A DNA stretch of 64,000 nucleotides from Lithospermum erythrorhizon (taxonomy: Eukaryota > Streptophyta > Magnoliopsida > Boraginales > Boraginaceae), in assembly GCA_019722365.1 (NCBI GenBank), contig JADFUC010000342.1:116680-180679 (forward strand), read 5' to 3'. The notes beneath the pieces are model-generated. The model saw only the letters and a list, made by a program, of their open reading frames with translations, was not told the origin of the DNA and did not search any database. Below, piece after piece: positions 1 to 11,582 of the stretch (position 1 is the first letter of the stretch; each line of letters opens with the position of its first letter). The position numbers were made by a program, and so were the translations under genes.

Positions 1-87
1 ATGCACTCAATATATAATTTTTTTTTCCTTTTTTTGTTTTTGTTTCATTTTTTTTTTTTTGCAACTATCATCAACTATAGTAGAAAC
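1..87. repeat. AT-rich satellite-like module, left flank of Copia-1
   Basis: Homopolymer T tracts are followed by the module 'caactatagtagaaac'. The same T-run plus 'atcaactatagtagaaactcg' module recurs several times at 11.7-12.6 kb, so Copia-1 (88-11580) appears to have landed inside one block of this repeat and split it. Confidence 0.5.
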
Positions 88-1018
88 TGTTGGTGTTTTC
101 ATCGTATAAATAATATTATAATAATACTATGGATAAGAATCTCATGATCACTACCAGTTGTATAAATAATAATTAAAGAGATAGAAATATATGTACCGTT
201 CTTCGAGAATAAACAGAATTACAACGGAAATAATTTGATGAAGACCCCACGAGCATCCAAATTAGAATGCCTCTAAGTATTTGCTCTGCACTAACGAGCG
301 AACAGTTCGGAGTTTTTACTAAAACTCCTAAAATATTAAATTAATCGAGGTTGGGTAGAAAACTAAGGAAATTTTCCACCAATGGGTCGACTAAAAAGAG
401 AATAGGAGGGGAGATGAGCTTTTTTCTTTCACAAACCAATACCAAAAGCGAATGCAGCTAGCGAGTTCATCATACGAAGTCCTTTATATAGGGGATGTCG
501 AACATTTGGGACCTATCCCAAGGAGGCAAGGGAAACATTCTAGAATGCTTAAAGGATAACTTATTAAAATAAGGGGAGAGGAAGGTTCTAGAACCTCCTC
601 GCTTCTCGGCGCCCTCGAAAGACGGAGAAGGTTCCGGAACCTTCTCCTCCTTCTCGGTTTTTGCGCCTCTTTTTGGGTGGGATTCCGATTTGGAAATCGT
701 GCCCCATTATTTCTATACAGTTACATTTTAACCTTGGAAGTTTATAATCGCATTATAACTTGATTTCATTGTAATGTATGATTCCTCTTAGGCTCAACAC
801 AAAGCCATATTAATAAATGTTAATTGAATATTATAACTTAATATATTGATTATGAACGGACTCTAGTAAGCCATCATAACCCCCATTATCACATCGAATA
901 TTCTAATATGAACATTGTCATACAATCGAACATATATACGAACTTAATTTAAATGAGTAAATCGGTTGTACAACCGAATTTTTCAACGTGCATCATTTTA
1001 AATATCTCATATTTAACA
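88..1018 (-). repeat. 3' LTR of Copia-1
   Basis: TG...CA-bounded copy of the repeat at 10666-11580. Shared landmarks are the start TGTTGGTG, 'aataatactatgga', 'tcatgatcactat/acc', the 'gaagtcctttatata' promoter-like segment, and the end 'atttaaca'. Many small indels separate the two copies, so the insertion is not recent or the sequence carries errors. Confidence 0.8.
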
Positions 1019-1314
1019 CTGTGACTTGCCTCGATGATTACTTGTATCAACGATTCCTTCATACCGTTCTCTAACAATGAAAGCTACGGTAAGATTATCT
1101 GCCACCAAACTCGCAAGTAACTATAGTTTCCCTTTGGCTTCACGACCATTGGCGATATCCAACACCAAACCGGATATGGCCATCACAATTAATCACCAAG
1201 ATAGCAAGAAACCACCGATATATCCATTATAGGAATCCTTCTAATGTATGTCGCTCCATCCTCATTTGCAGATACCAACATAATGCGTAATCTTCCGAAA
1301 GGTGTCGGTAGACC
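1019..1314 (-). other. Leftmost internal part of Copia-1
   Basis: Lies between the 3' LTR and the start of the Gypsy remnant, where the RNase H end and polypurine tract should be. On the minus strand the LTR-adjacent bases (cgaggcaagtcacag) are only weakly purine-rich. I could not align the rest confidently to Copia RNase H. Confidence 0.3.
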
Positions 1315-4300
1315 TTGTGGGAGAGTGTAAATGCTCGGGTGGCCGAGCAACAGGAGGTCGACCTGCAGCGTTGTTTGACCGGTTTCTCAAGCGAGATCCT
1401 CCGAGGGCGCCTCAAGCGACCAGCGGGAGAACCAGAGCGGGCCTCGACAAGTAGGGGAGACGTATGTGTCCCGGGGAGTCAAGGTTTGTTGAGCTCTTCC
1501 GGGGAGAATTACCCGCCTTGAGACCTACATGGCATCTTTGGAGAGGGAGCCGATTTCACTAACTCAGGATCCAGGTCTGGCTGAGAGCACGAGAAAACAG
1601 CTTCAATGAGATGTGTCGATCACTTCCTCGAATGCCTATCCGTAGAGGCAAAAGTACATCACAAGGTTCGGTGGATGGTTCGACGGGAGGTACCGCCACC
1701 GTATATCAATGATGACTTTCTTACTAGTTTCCATGTCAGGAGGAATGCACTTTGGAAGATGGAAATGGAGTTAGCCGAGCCAGAAAGTGAGCTGGATCTA
1801 AGAGTCGACCAGACTTCAGCACCGACAGCGCACTGCCTAGAGTTTAGAGGAGTGACGCATCTAGCGTAGTAGTCCCGACGTAGTTACTTCAAGGCGCCAG
1901 TTAGCCGCCTAAGCTATTCTACAGCCCTTCCGCATTAGCTTGGTACCGCGATCCTGCTGAGTTTCGTGAGTGGGCCTTCGGGGTTCAGAGATATCCGTCA
2001 GTTGTTAGCCTAGATTTAACCTGTAGGGGGCGTAATAAGGTTTAAAGTTCCTATATTAACTTTTCGAAGTGAATCTTAAGAATGCGGAATTAATACACAA
2101 TGATAATAAGGATTAATGTGATAGATCTACAACTCAAGCTCGAAAGATTAGTCAACAATATTAATAATAAATTGACAGTTAATAAAAAAGCATTACTTGA
2201 AAGCAAAAAGAGCAAGGAGAAACACACACGCGATTAACGAGTCAAGTTCCCTATCGTCAATCAATGGCTTTCCAACCTCGATTTTGGCAAAGATAAATCT
2301 TTTACTTTAAGAAATGTTTGAATACACACAAGCAACTTCTCTCAAGCTTCATATCAAACACCTAGCCTCCACTAAGTTGACCCAAGCTACCCGCTAAGGA
2401 TTTCGAATTTAATCGACGAAATAGGAACCCAAGAATTTCCCCGTGATTTCAATATACTAATACTAACCTGAATAGCAACCCTATGTTTCCCACACATGAT
2501 TTCACTCAATACAATAAATGATCGAGAATTGGAAATATCACACAACTCAGGAAACCCCTACAAAAAAGATAATGTTGAATTAAATGTAGAGTTATGACTT
2601 TGCTTTTTGTTTGCAATGAATTGAATGCTCGTAAAATTAGGTCAAAAAGATGCAAAGTTGTTTTGTGTTTTTGAAAAGCAAGAGGCTTTAAATAGTGCAC
2701 AAAAATTAAGGTTGAAAGACAAGATTGGGGACCATCGAGACCGGGGGTCTCGCGAGCCCATCATGGATCGAGGCAACGTCAAAGCCTGCTTCAGATACCC
2801 TATCGGTAGGTCAAGGTCTCATCATCGGGATTCATCGACTTCTCGTGGTCTCGAGGTCTCGATCATCAGACCAGAACCTCTCGATGGGGTCTCGATGGTT
2901 CAAATATCTTTCTAAACTAAAGATCGCTTCACGCCACTCGAAACGAAATGACACGTCATTTGTACGAGACTTAACCACGAATCGCCTATACTTCGGATTA
3001 GAAAATTACGGACCATCGATTTTAAACACAATTAGATTAAATCAAGCAAAGTCATTGTCATTATTATTTGAAAACGACACAATATACTAGAGTGAGTTTC
3101 CTTACAAACGCCATGTACGCCAAAGAACACGAGCTCCTCTAAAGGCTTACAGCTGATGGGACTCATCCATTTAGCCTCCGAACATCCCGATCAACATTTT
3201 TGCTTTGAACATTATTAAGAATTAACCCTCAAAAGCATGTTCACTTGAAAACGGATTAGTCTGATTAAACAATTTGTTATCTTCAAAATAAGCCTTGAAT
3301 CGAATACCATTATTCAGTCACCAAGCTCGAAGTGGCCGCTCAGCACACGTAATGGGACCGCTGGGAGGCGTGATATTATGTTACGTTTACCGCCAGCCTG
3401 TGGCACCCGCCAGGATTGCCCTGGCTTCTTCTGGGACGGAGTAATCGAACTTCACCAAAGATGCCGAGGCGGCCAGGGGACCAAGGACTTGTTTGAAACT
3501 CATGAGACCAAGGCCGAGGAGTCGGGAGGCCTCATGGAGAGTAGCAAGACTAGCCAGGCGGCCGATTAACGCGTGGACTCAGAGGAAAGGCATTTACCCC
3601 CTCCGGTAGCTTCCGAAGGTGTAATTTTACTTTCATGATTGCTGGTGGAAATACTTTTATACCGTGGTGCTACACTCACCACTGGAGTTTTGCCGACATT
3701 CTATCCGTATGTAGTGAGTCAGTTGCTCCACTTTTTTATTTTCACGCCTCGGCCGGGAGGTCAATTGAGGTTGTACATTATATAACGGGATTGCTCCTGA
3801 ACGTGAACGTACCAATCATTGCAGACCTACCGCTCGAGTCAAGTAGGTTTTGATCGCATAGCCGAGTATGGATTGGTTGGGGAAAACATCACACTTAGTA
3901 CACGTCACCATATACGCATTGGGCCGGGTAAACTGTAATCTTTGTCGCTGGGAGATAAGGCGCTCTACCGTCGGATATCAAACACTCTGCCAAGAATCAA
4001 TGGTGTTATGTTGGATTTTTCGAGTATGCGGCCGATTTGGAGAGAGGAGATTAGATTGTGGATGTCCTAATTATTTGAGGAAGTATCGTGTTTTTCCCCC
4101 TGAGCTAATGCTACACGCCAACGGCAGGCGAGTAGAGATTACATGATAGAATGGCTCTAGCGTAGTCGGGAGAATTGAAGATTTTGTTGCGGTGAACCGG
4201 GCCGGGTAAATCTGCTCGAGGATGTACGCGGCTCAGACGCTGGGCGCTGTTTCAAAGAGTCGCTACCGTAACTTTCGCGCGCGAGTGATTCAGGTGTTTT

Positions 4301-4382
4301 ATTTTTTCATTCGTATACATTATGTGGTTACCGTTTAGGCTGAAAGTTACGAAATTTCGGTCGAAATTTTACAGCGGTAGAT
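1315..4382 (+). pseudogene. Gypsy gag-protease remnant
   Basis: Broken plus-strand coding sequence of a Ty3/Gypsy element. The clearest part is the protease at about 3635-4050. It contains an aspartic-protease-like stretch (IAGG...FIPWCYTHHWSFADIL, in place of the usual D-T-G-A-T-H-S-F block) and then MDWLGK at 3868, the classic 'GMDWL' end of a Gypsy protease. The same MDWLGK block occurs in the second Gypsy element near 17770. Upstream (1315-1870 and 3378-3570) lie GC-richer open stretches compatible with gag, with a poorly preserved zinc-knuckle area, but these are weak. No RT, RNase H or integrase lies between the protease and the LTR at 4383, and no 5' LTR is visible, so this is a deletion derivative inside Copia-1. 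Confidence 0.4.
2020..3320. other. Unclassified AT-rich insert within the Gypsy remnant
   Basis: Base composition changes abruptly from GC-richer gag-like sequence to AT-rich sequence and back. It contains a short cluster of the words 'ggtctcgatgg' and 'catcgagacc' at about 2730-2900, similar to the cluster at 28990-29280. It may be a separate inserted LTR, but I found no partner copy or target duplication. Confidence 0.25.
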
Positions 4383-7011
4383 TGTAATAACCCGCCACGT
4401 TGAAAAAATTTAGAAAATTTAATTTTCTGTCGGCTAAGGGACCAAAGCATAGTATAAATAATTTCCGATAATAATATTATTTTGTGATTATTTGGTTTCT
4501 AATTACATTTATAATTTAGTAGTAGCAACCGGGGACAATTCGAGTTAAGTTAGATCGAGCAAATGCCTGATAACTCGATTCAGGATTTCTGCACGAACTC
4601 CTCGCGTTGAAATTTCCAAGACTTAAGCGTTAAGTCTTCCATCTTCATTCTTATCAAACCAAAAACAAAATATCTTCTTTCTTTCTTCTTTCATGGCCGA
4701 GACCTCATGAAAGCACAAACAAGAAATTTTTCTTCCATTTCATCACTTTATTGCATATAAAGATCCTCAGTCGATTATTATTAAGGATTCTAATGTCTTT
4801 CCCTACGATTTCAGGTAAAGTAAGATAGCGCTTTTGGTTGATTTTTGAAGTTGACTTTTTGCTGACTTTTTACATAATTCAATTTTATGATGGATCTTAG
4901 TTGGTTAAGTGGGTTCTATGATGTATATAAGTGATGAATTCAAGGATTTGTAGGTCGCTTGAGGATGTTATGGTCGAAAGGACTTTTCTAGGTTTCGTTG
5001 ACTTTTGAAGTGATATTTTATAAGACTTAAATGTGTAGGGAGTTTAATTGGGACCTTATTGTAGTTTTTGTAATGTTAAATTGGTGATTTAAAATTCGAT
5101 TAAAGCGGAGTTAGGGTTGAAAAGTGTTAATTCCAAGTCGTAGTTGTATCTGCTATTTGGAGTATATGTCGTTAATTAGGACTCAATTAACTAGAATGAC
5201 TTATGTTGAGTGTAACGATAAAGTAATAAGATGGAAATTTGAAGGATCGACACAGTCCGGCCGGGATTATAATTATAGTTTACCCGCCATGTTAGACCGT
5301 TAGAAATCATTCATTGTAGTCAGTAATGCTTATTCTAGAACGTAATTTTGGTATTAGTTCCCCGAGTATACTTTCTCTGGTGTTGTTATCTTGACCATAG
5401 AAGGCACGCTCCTGATCGCTCTTCCCGAGGACTTTGTGATAGCTAGTAGAGTAGTACTTATCTCATCGGGCAAGCACTCACGCATTCTTACTTTAAATCG
5501 CTATGGAACATGTTATCAGGTACGATTACGGAGAATGATGTACATGTCATTGTGTTATGATTACGTGAGAATAATATACATTTAATTGTTGTATGATTAT
5601 GTGTGATTCATTCAGGTGAGCCATGATACGATTATGTGATTATATCCTCACAAGGCCAAGATTGCTTCGAGGCAATACCTGAACTCCCAACTTGTATTTC
5701 ATTTCCTCGCGGGCCTCAGGCACTCGTTGTATTCCCCGTACCTGCTCTGCACTTATGTATTTCCTCGCGGCCTTGTCGGGCGATTGTGTTTGACTTACGC
5801 ATTGCGAGATGTTTTATTGCGGTGCTTGATATTGTTTCCAAAGCGTAGAGTAGACGGTTGTCGAGAGCGACGGTTATTATGTATGTCTCGGGAGGTGACT
5901 CGGTATTAGGATATGATCCTAGAATTGGGATGGCGATGGAAGTCAGTGGCCCTTAAGAGCGTTGTTTATCGCCTTTATACGCCGGTATAAGAGTTGCTAT
6001 GACGCCTTTATACGCCGGTATAAGAGTTGTGGTATCGCCTTTTATAATGCCAGAGCAAGAGCGTTGCTTACCGCCTTATACGCCGGTATAAGAGTGTTTG
6101 CTTATCGCCTTTATACTTCGGTATAAGAGCGTTATTATCGTACTTTATACTTCTCGTATAAGAGCGTTGCTATCGCCTTTATACTTCGGTATAAGAGCGC
6201 CAGATCGAATGGATCGAGCTTATGTGCACGTGATTGTAGGAACTGACGGTATCTAGTCAATTTAGTGATTACTACTGGGAGTATAGTTTTGTTGGCCTGT
6301 GGACTCGTAATTTCACGTTCGGGTGTGATTTTTATTCAGTGAGTTGTATTCATTATTGACCCTATATTCTATGTTATGCCATGTGATGTATGAGAATTTT
6401 ATTGTAAGTATAATACACTGCCAGTAGTCCCGGTTATATATCTATATATGTACGCCAGTATTTGACTCTATATTAATTTGTTGTGTCGTGGGCGCATGGT
6501 TTAAGTTTCACCCCGGTGTTGTTTCACTAAGTCACGCTGCTTACACCACTTTTCGCTTTTGGGCGGCATTTCATTTGTGTCGTTGACAAATACCGTTGAG
6601 CCAGAGGTCAGTTGAGAGTTGTTCCGAGTGGCTAAAGCGAGCATCAGCGGCGTGGTGACTCTCACAGCCTGATTTTGATGCTTGTCAAATGTTTTGATTG
6701 CTACTTATTTTCAAACTTTAGCCTTGTCGGCAATAGATTTTGTACTCGAGTACAAGACTTACCCTTTTGTAGTCTGGCCGGCATTACTTATTTATCCGGG
6801 ATAAGGTTGCGGTATATATGGAGTTTGCTGGCGGGATATCACCTGATGGATTGTAAATTTTTAAACTGTGATTATTTTGGAAATATTATATGTAATCAGA
6901 TTTTTGAAGGAAACGAGTAGTTTTAAACTGAGTCGTCCATCGGTTTGGTGATTCTGGTGTTCCGGATTATAATGACTCTCACCTCAGGGCGGCCGACCTG
7001 GGGCGGGTCAG
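4383..7011 (+). repeat. Long Gypsy LTR (3' LTR of the remnant)
   Basis: Starts TGTAATAACCCGCC, a start typical of long plant Gypsy (Tekay/Del-type) LTRs, and ends near 'ggggcgggtca'. The next bases resume minus-strand Copia-1 reverse transcriptase at about 7018, which marks the right junction. It contains the palindromic tandem array at 5957-6198. No second copy of this LTR occurs in the window, so the length of about 2.6 kb rests on the junctions alone. Confidence 0.5.
5957..6198 (+). repeat. Seven tandem ~33-bp units with a palindromic core
   Basis: Each unit is close to gagcgttgctatcgcctttata followed by cgccggtataa, with the core tatacgccggtata (or tacttcggtata) nearly self-complementary. 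Seven units can be counted, with small indels and a T/G or cc/tt change inside the core. The array lies in the middle of the Gypsy LTR, where LTRs usually carry U3 regulatory repeats. Confidence 0.85.
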
Positions 7012-7017
7012 CATAAA

Positions 7018-7580
7018 GAATGGCTAAGAGAATCCGAATGGATTTACACTTTTACAACCGGGTAAAAGGTTTCATCATACTAATTCTCAATCGCTTAAAA
7101 CCTTTGGCTACGAAGTTCAGTTTTATAAATAACATGGATGTCTCCATCTTTATTCATTTTTTACGCTTAGTCACCAATACACTGAGTAGGTCTTGCATCT
7201 TCGTAAGTCTATCAATGTCCATACTTCGGGCTGGGATACATCAGCGATCTCGATTTCATGGTTGTTATTCATCAAGATCCTTTCCTTCATATTGCTTCTT
7301 CATATGAAGTTAAGGCTCGACACTTTCAACTAGGAAAGCTTCCCCATACCATCTATCGGGTTCTTTGACTAGTTCTATCGATTCTCGTGGGTTAGTTAAA
7401 TCTCGTGGAGGTTCGGCCCACCGTTTCGTTGGTCGAGTGGAACTCTTCTATGTAAGAAGAATCCACCCCGAGGATATTTGGGGTGCGCTTAGCAATCTTC
7501 CTCTCGCTCTGAACAAGTTCAAGGTTATTATCCTCGAAATCTTTATCCATGTATTCCTTTTCAATGAAAATACCAAGCAT
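7018..7580 (-). pseudogene. Copia-1 reverse transcriptase start and linker
   Basis: On the minus strand the acidic linker between integrase and RT is readable at 7392-7580 (FIEKEYMDKDFEDNN). It is followed toward 7018 by the start of RT, with the block DETFYPVVKV matching the Copia motif D-E-T-F-S-P-V-V-K. Frameshifts and stops break it. Coding similarity stops at about 7018, where the Gypsy LTR begins, so the rest of RT, including the YVDD box, is cut off or lost. Confidence 0.6.
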
Positions 7581-7685
7581 TTAGCAACAAAGATTTTGTT
7601 CTCATTTTCTAGAAGTAATATCCCAGAGTTTCCCAATGGCAATTTTCTCGACTTCGAGTCCCACCTTGTCTCTTTGTTAACTTTC

Positions 7686-8374
7686 TTAACATAGACTGCT
7701 CCAAATTCTCATGTATGCTATTTTGGGAGGATTCTTAAACCATAACTCACGAGGAGTTAAAGGAGCTGATTTTGTTGGAATTTTGTTTAGTGTATGCATT
7801 GCAATACCCAATGTATAACCCCATAGATCGGGTCGGTAGTAAGCCGAGGTAATTATCATTGATCGAACCATGTCTAAAAGGGCTCGATTCTCCTTTTAGA
7901 TACAACTGCTATAAGCTGCGGTGTTCCGCAAAGATGTGATATTATACCATAGTCTCTTAGGTGTGTTTCTCAAGTCACAGCTCAAGTATTCTCCGTCTCT
8001 ATCAAATCGGAGAACCTTGATTGTTTTGTTGAGTTGGTTTTCAAATTCCTTCTGAAACTTTTTGCACGCTTCAAAGGCATCACGTTTATGCCTCAACAGA
8101 GATATGTAACCATATCTGATGTAATCATTGGTGAAGCTTATAAAGTATGAGTAACCACCCCCTTGGTGTTTGTTCATTGGTCCATACATCCGTATGTAAT
8201 CTCAACAGCCAGTGCCCTTTCACCGGGTTCCAAAGGAAAGGCGATTTGGTCATCTTGCCTATTAGGTTTTACTCTATGCGCCGAATGATTCAAATTCATC
8301 CAACTCAGAATACCATCTGCTCTAAGTCTTTTCATGCTTATCACTAATATGACAAAGCCCGCAATGCCACACAT
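7686..8374 (-). pseudogene. Copia-1 integrase
   Basis: Two minus-strand open segments cover the Copia integrase core. Segment 7896-8189 reads GPMN...GGYSYFISFTNDYIRYGY and later KTIKVLRFDRDGEYLS, matching the rve core with its second catalytic Asp region (usual motif K-x-L-R-S-D-R-G-G-E-Y). Segment 7686-7871 reads MVRSM...WGYTLGIAMHTLN, the conserved C-terminal part. Upstream, 8174-8374 contains the GAG-pre-integrase end. At least one frameshift separates the segments, so no functional enzyme is encoded. Confidence 0.75.
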
Positions 8375-8819
8375 GTATGTTCGATTTAACTCATTAGGTT
8401 TCCTCCTTTAATATTAACGTTATAGGTTTCTACTTTTTGTGTCTAATACGCATGTAATTCATTATCTAGCTGTGAAAGGGAAGCATCATAAATTATTCCA
8501 TCTCGAGAGATAAGAAACATTGTGCATTTATTGAAATTGAAAAATCAATCCAAAAATTAAACGAGAAATTAAAATAATATTTCTTTCAAAGTGTACGAAT
8601 AACATTATTCAAAAACAAGATTTAATCTCGCGGTAATGCTAATTAAGTAGACCCAGTGTAAGAAGTATCTAACCGATTTCTCATTGCTTCACCATCTTTT
8701 CATTCTCTGTGTGTCGCACAATTCGACAAATATGAGTACTGACCCGTGTCTTAACACCCAAGCACGAGTAAGAAGTTTCTAGAATAATAACGTAAAATAC
8801 TATAGTCGCATCGGTACTA

Positions 8820-9560
8820 GTTCCATTTCCTCTTTTTCTCGCCAAGCAATTTTACAATTCCAGCTCCAGTGGCTCCCATAACCTCAAATGATGACATTTA
8901 TCATCCTCTTGCCTTCTTGGATGACTTTAGAAGGTAAAGTGGTCGGCTTACTAACCTTCCATTTTCGCTTTCCTTTGAAATTATTCTGTCTCCGCACCAT
9001 CGAACGGAGTTAGCATTTTTATCCTTCTTAAGGTTCTCGCCAAAGATTGCTGATCATTCCACGAACCGTAATAATTTATGGAACCGTGCATGTCGGGGTT
9101 CATCAGCGAGTCAGCCGAACGAGTCAGCAACTACTTGAGGATGATATTTACCGCCACCTCCTCGAGATAAAGCAGCCAGTGACTTAGTCTTTCACCAGCC
9201 CTATCATCTTAATGACATGGGGACTCACGTGTTGTCCATCCCAGTTTACAATCAATGAGGGCACAAAACAAGCATCGTACTCTCATTGGCGCTCCGCTCG
9301 GGAACAACTTTTCCAGTTTGTGATACGTCTTGTAAGCGTTGACATATTCGAATTGAGTCTGAAGATTCGATTCCATGTTTGCCAACCCAGGCATTCACGC
9401 CGCAGCTTATCCTTGGGCTATTGATAAGAAAGCCAAGCTTCCTCATCACCTTCTTCGCCCCCCGGGAGGAAACTACTGTTAGCACGCATTCGGTCCTCTC
9501 TCGCATTTGAGAACAATTCTCAAGTTCCTAGCCCAATCTAGGAAGTTAATGCCATTCAAT
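8820..9560 (-). pseudogene. Probable Copia-1 gag remnant
   Basis: Minus-strand open pieces (for example 9209-9506) lie in the right order upstream of integrase for a Copia gag. Similarity to Copia gag is weak and no intact CCHC knuckle is visible. The stretch from here to 10650 is AT-rich untranslated leader with no further coding signal. Confidence 0.3.
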
Positions 9561-10650
9561 TTGTATTTTTTCAATGAGGATCGGAGAGTTTTCGAGTTAT
9601 TAGAATTTGAGGACATTATAACTACAACACAAGATATGTAAAACAAACAACAATCAATTTTTCATTTATAATAATGTTCTAATACAAAATAATAGAACAA
9701 AATACTTGTGCTCTCAATCCTACTGAAAAACACTAAGGACCCCAAGTCTTCCGTATGTGTCTTATTCATACGAGTAGGTGATCACACACCAATTATGGTT
9801 AACATAATCCTTGGCGTCTCTAAATGTTCTGCACGACTATATTAGTGACCTCTTTTGTCGATGGTCCGATGTCTGACATCATGTCACCCACTTAAGTAAT
9901 CAAAAACTACTGATAACAATTCATAATGGATGGATTGAAGCCGAAGTCTTACATCAGAATCGTTCGATCCATCCCATCGAAAGAGCATCCCAGAGACGAA
10001 ACTATGTCATACTAACATGTCCGCCCGCCTAAGTGACCTTACTCGACTTTAAAGTTTGGTATGACAATGTTATTGAACTTAATGGTGGGATTAGTTATAT
10101 CTAGTAATACGTATGATTATGCTAAGACATATATTTCATCAAGCCAAATTTATATCACATCAATCATAAGACTAAACATAACACTTGAGATGCGGATATT
10201 ACTTACGAAAATTTAAAATTTAAACTAGTTCTTAACCACGAATTTACAACATTTTCCGTTATCTAATTTCTGGCTGGTCTCCATCTTTTAATTATATTTA
10301 CAGTTAAATAATAATTAATTCACAGGTCATTCATTTTTAAGCTAAACAATACATACCGTATTTTCAAAAATACAAATGAGTCCCATCATAACATCTTATG
10401 GCATCCACTAATATATATAAACATATATTATACATGCATAAATTAATTATCTTAATTATATTTTTGCAGGTATGGCATGGTTGAAAGCGTTGAACAAGTA
10501 CTACGGATAAACTGATTAAACTATTAATCATATTTAATTGATATTCATGCATAAACGAAGTTAAAGATTAACAAGAAGCAAAATATAGTATATAATCAAA
10601 TTATGGAATTCATGCATCACATTAATTACATAAATACAATCTAGTAACCT

Positions 10651-10665
10651 GAGCTCTGAGGCCAC
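10651..10665 (-). other. Primer binding site of Copia-1
   Basis: Directly inside the 5' LTR the minus strand reads gtggcctcagagctc. This resembles the plant initiator tRNA-Met primer site (tggtatcagagc) and gives the element its orientation. Confidence 0.65.
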
Positions 10666-11580
10666 TGTTGGTGTTTTTATCGTATAAATAATATTCTAAT
10701 AATACTATGGATACGAATCTCATGATCACTATCAGTTGTATAAACAATAATTAAAGAGACATAAATATATGTAGCTCTTTAGGAATGCTGCACTGCAACG
10801 GAAATAATTGATTTAAGCACTCTAACAGCATCCAAAATAGAATACTCTAAGAATTGTCCTTACCAACTTAACACCTCTCTAAGAGTTTTACTAGAACTCC
10901 TTAAAATAGTAAACTGTAATCAAGGTTGGACAGAAAAATTCGAAGGGAATTTTCCACCTACTGGTCGACAAAAAGAGAAGAGGAGGGAGAAAGAGCTTTT
11001 TGACTTTCACAAAAGTGAATACCAAAAAGTGAATGAGCAAGGAGTTCATCATATGAAGTCCTTTATATAGAGGGTGTTGGAACATTCTAGAATACCTATC
11101 CCAAAGGAGGTGGGAACATTCTAGAATGCTTAAAGGATAAACTCTTATTAAAAATAGGAAGGAGGTTCGAACCTCCCTCTCCACTTCAACCGGGCGCGCC
11201 TGGTAGTGACGGAGAAGGTTCGAGCCTTCTCGGTTTTCGCGCTCTTTTCGTGCTGGATTTCTTTCGAATCTTGCCCAATTATTTCTATATAGTTACATTT
11301 TAACCCCGGTTTATAATAGTATTATAACCCGATTTCACAGACAGGCGTGACTCTTACGCCGACTACACAAAGGTCATATATTAATAAATGTTCAACGTTA
11401 ATATATTGATTGGCGAGCGGACCCTGCAAGCTCATCATAACCCCCAATGTCACATTGAATGGTCTAATATGAACATTGTCATACAATCGAACATATATAC
11501 AAACTTAAATTTAAATGAATAAATCGGTTGTACAATCGAATTGTTCAACGGGTACTGCTTCAAATATCATATTTCTAACA
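10666..11580 (-). repeat. 5' LTR of Copia-1
   Basis: Direct repeat of 88-1018, bounded by TGTTGGTGTTTT and TTTCTAACA. It holds the U3/R promoter-like area 'gaagtcctttatata' near 11060. A truncated relic of the same LTR family occurs at about 59080-59398. Confidence 0.8.
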
Positions 11581-11582
11581 CA

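Larger units (their letters stand above)
88..11580 (-). mobile_element. Copia-1, degenerate Copia LTR retrotransposon
   Basis: Two direct repeats of about 930 and 915 bp (88-1018, 10666-11580) begin TGTTGGTGTTTT and end AACA. The block just inside the right copy (10651-10665) reads on the minus strand as gtggcctcagagctc, close to the initiator tRNA-Met primer site, which fixes the element as minus. Between the LTRs, minus-strand gag, integrase and the start of reverse transcriptase can be recognised with frameshifts. A plus-strand Gypsy remnant separates the RT start (7018) from the leftmost internal part (1019-1314). The flanks ('gaaac' left, 'caact' right) are only loosely alike, so the duplication is not clean. 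No complete polyprotein can be read. Confidence 0.8.

Noticed and set aside
5957..6198. CRISPR array
   Set aside because: Units are directly adjacent with no unique spacers, and the context is a plant LTR.
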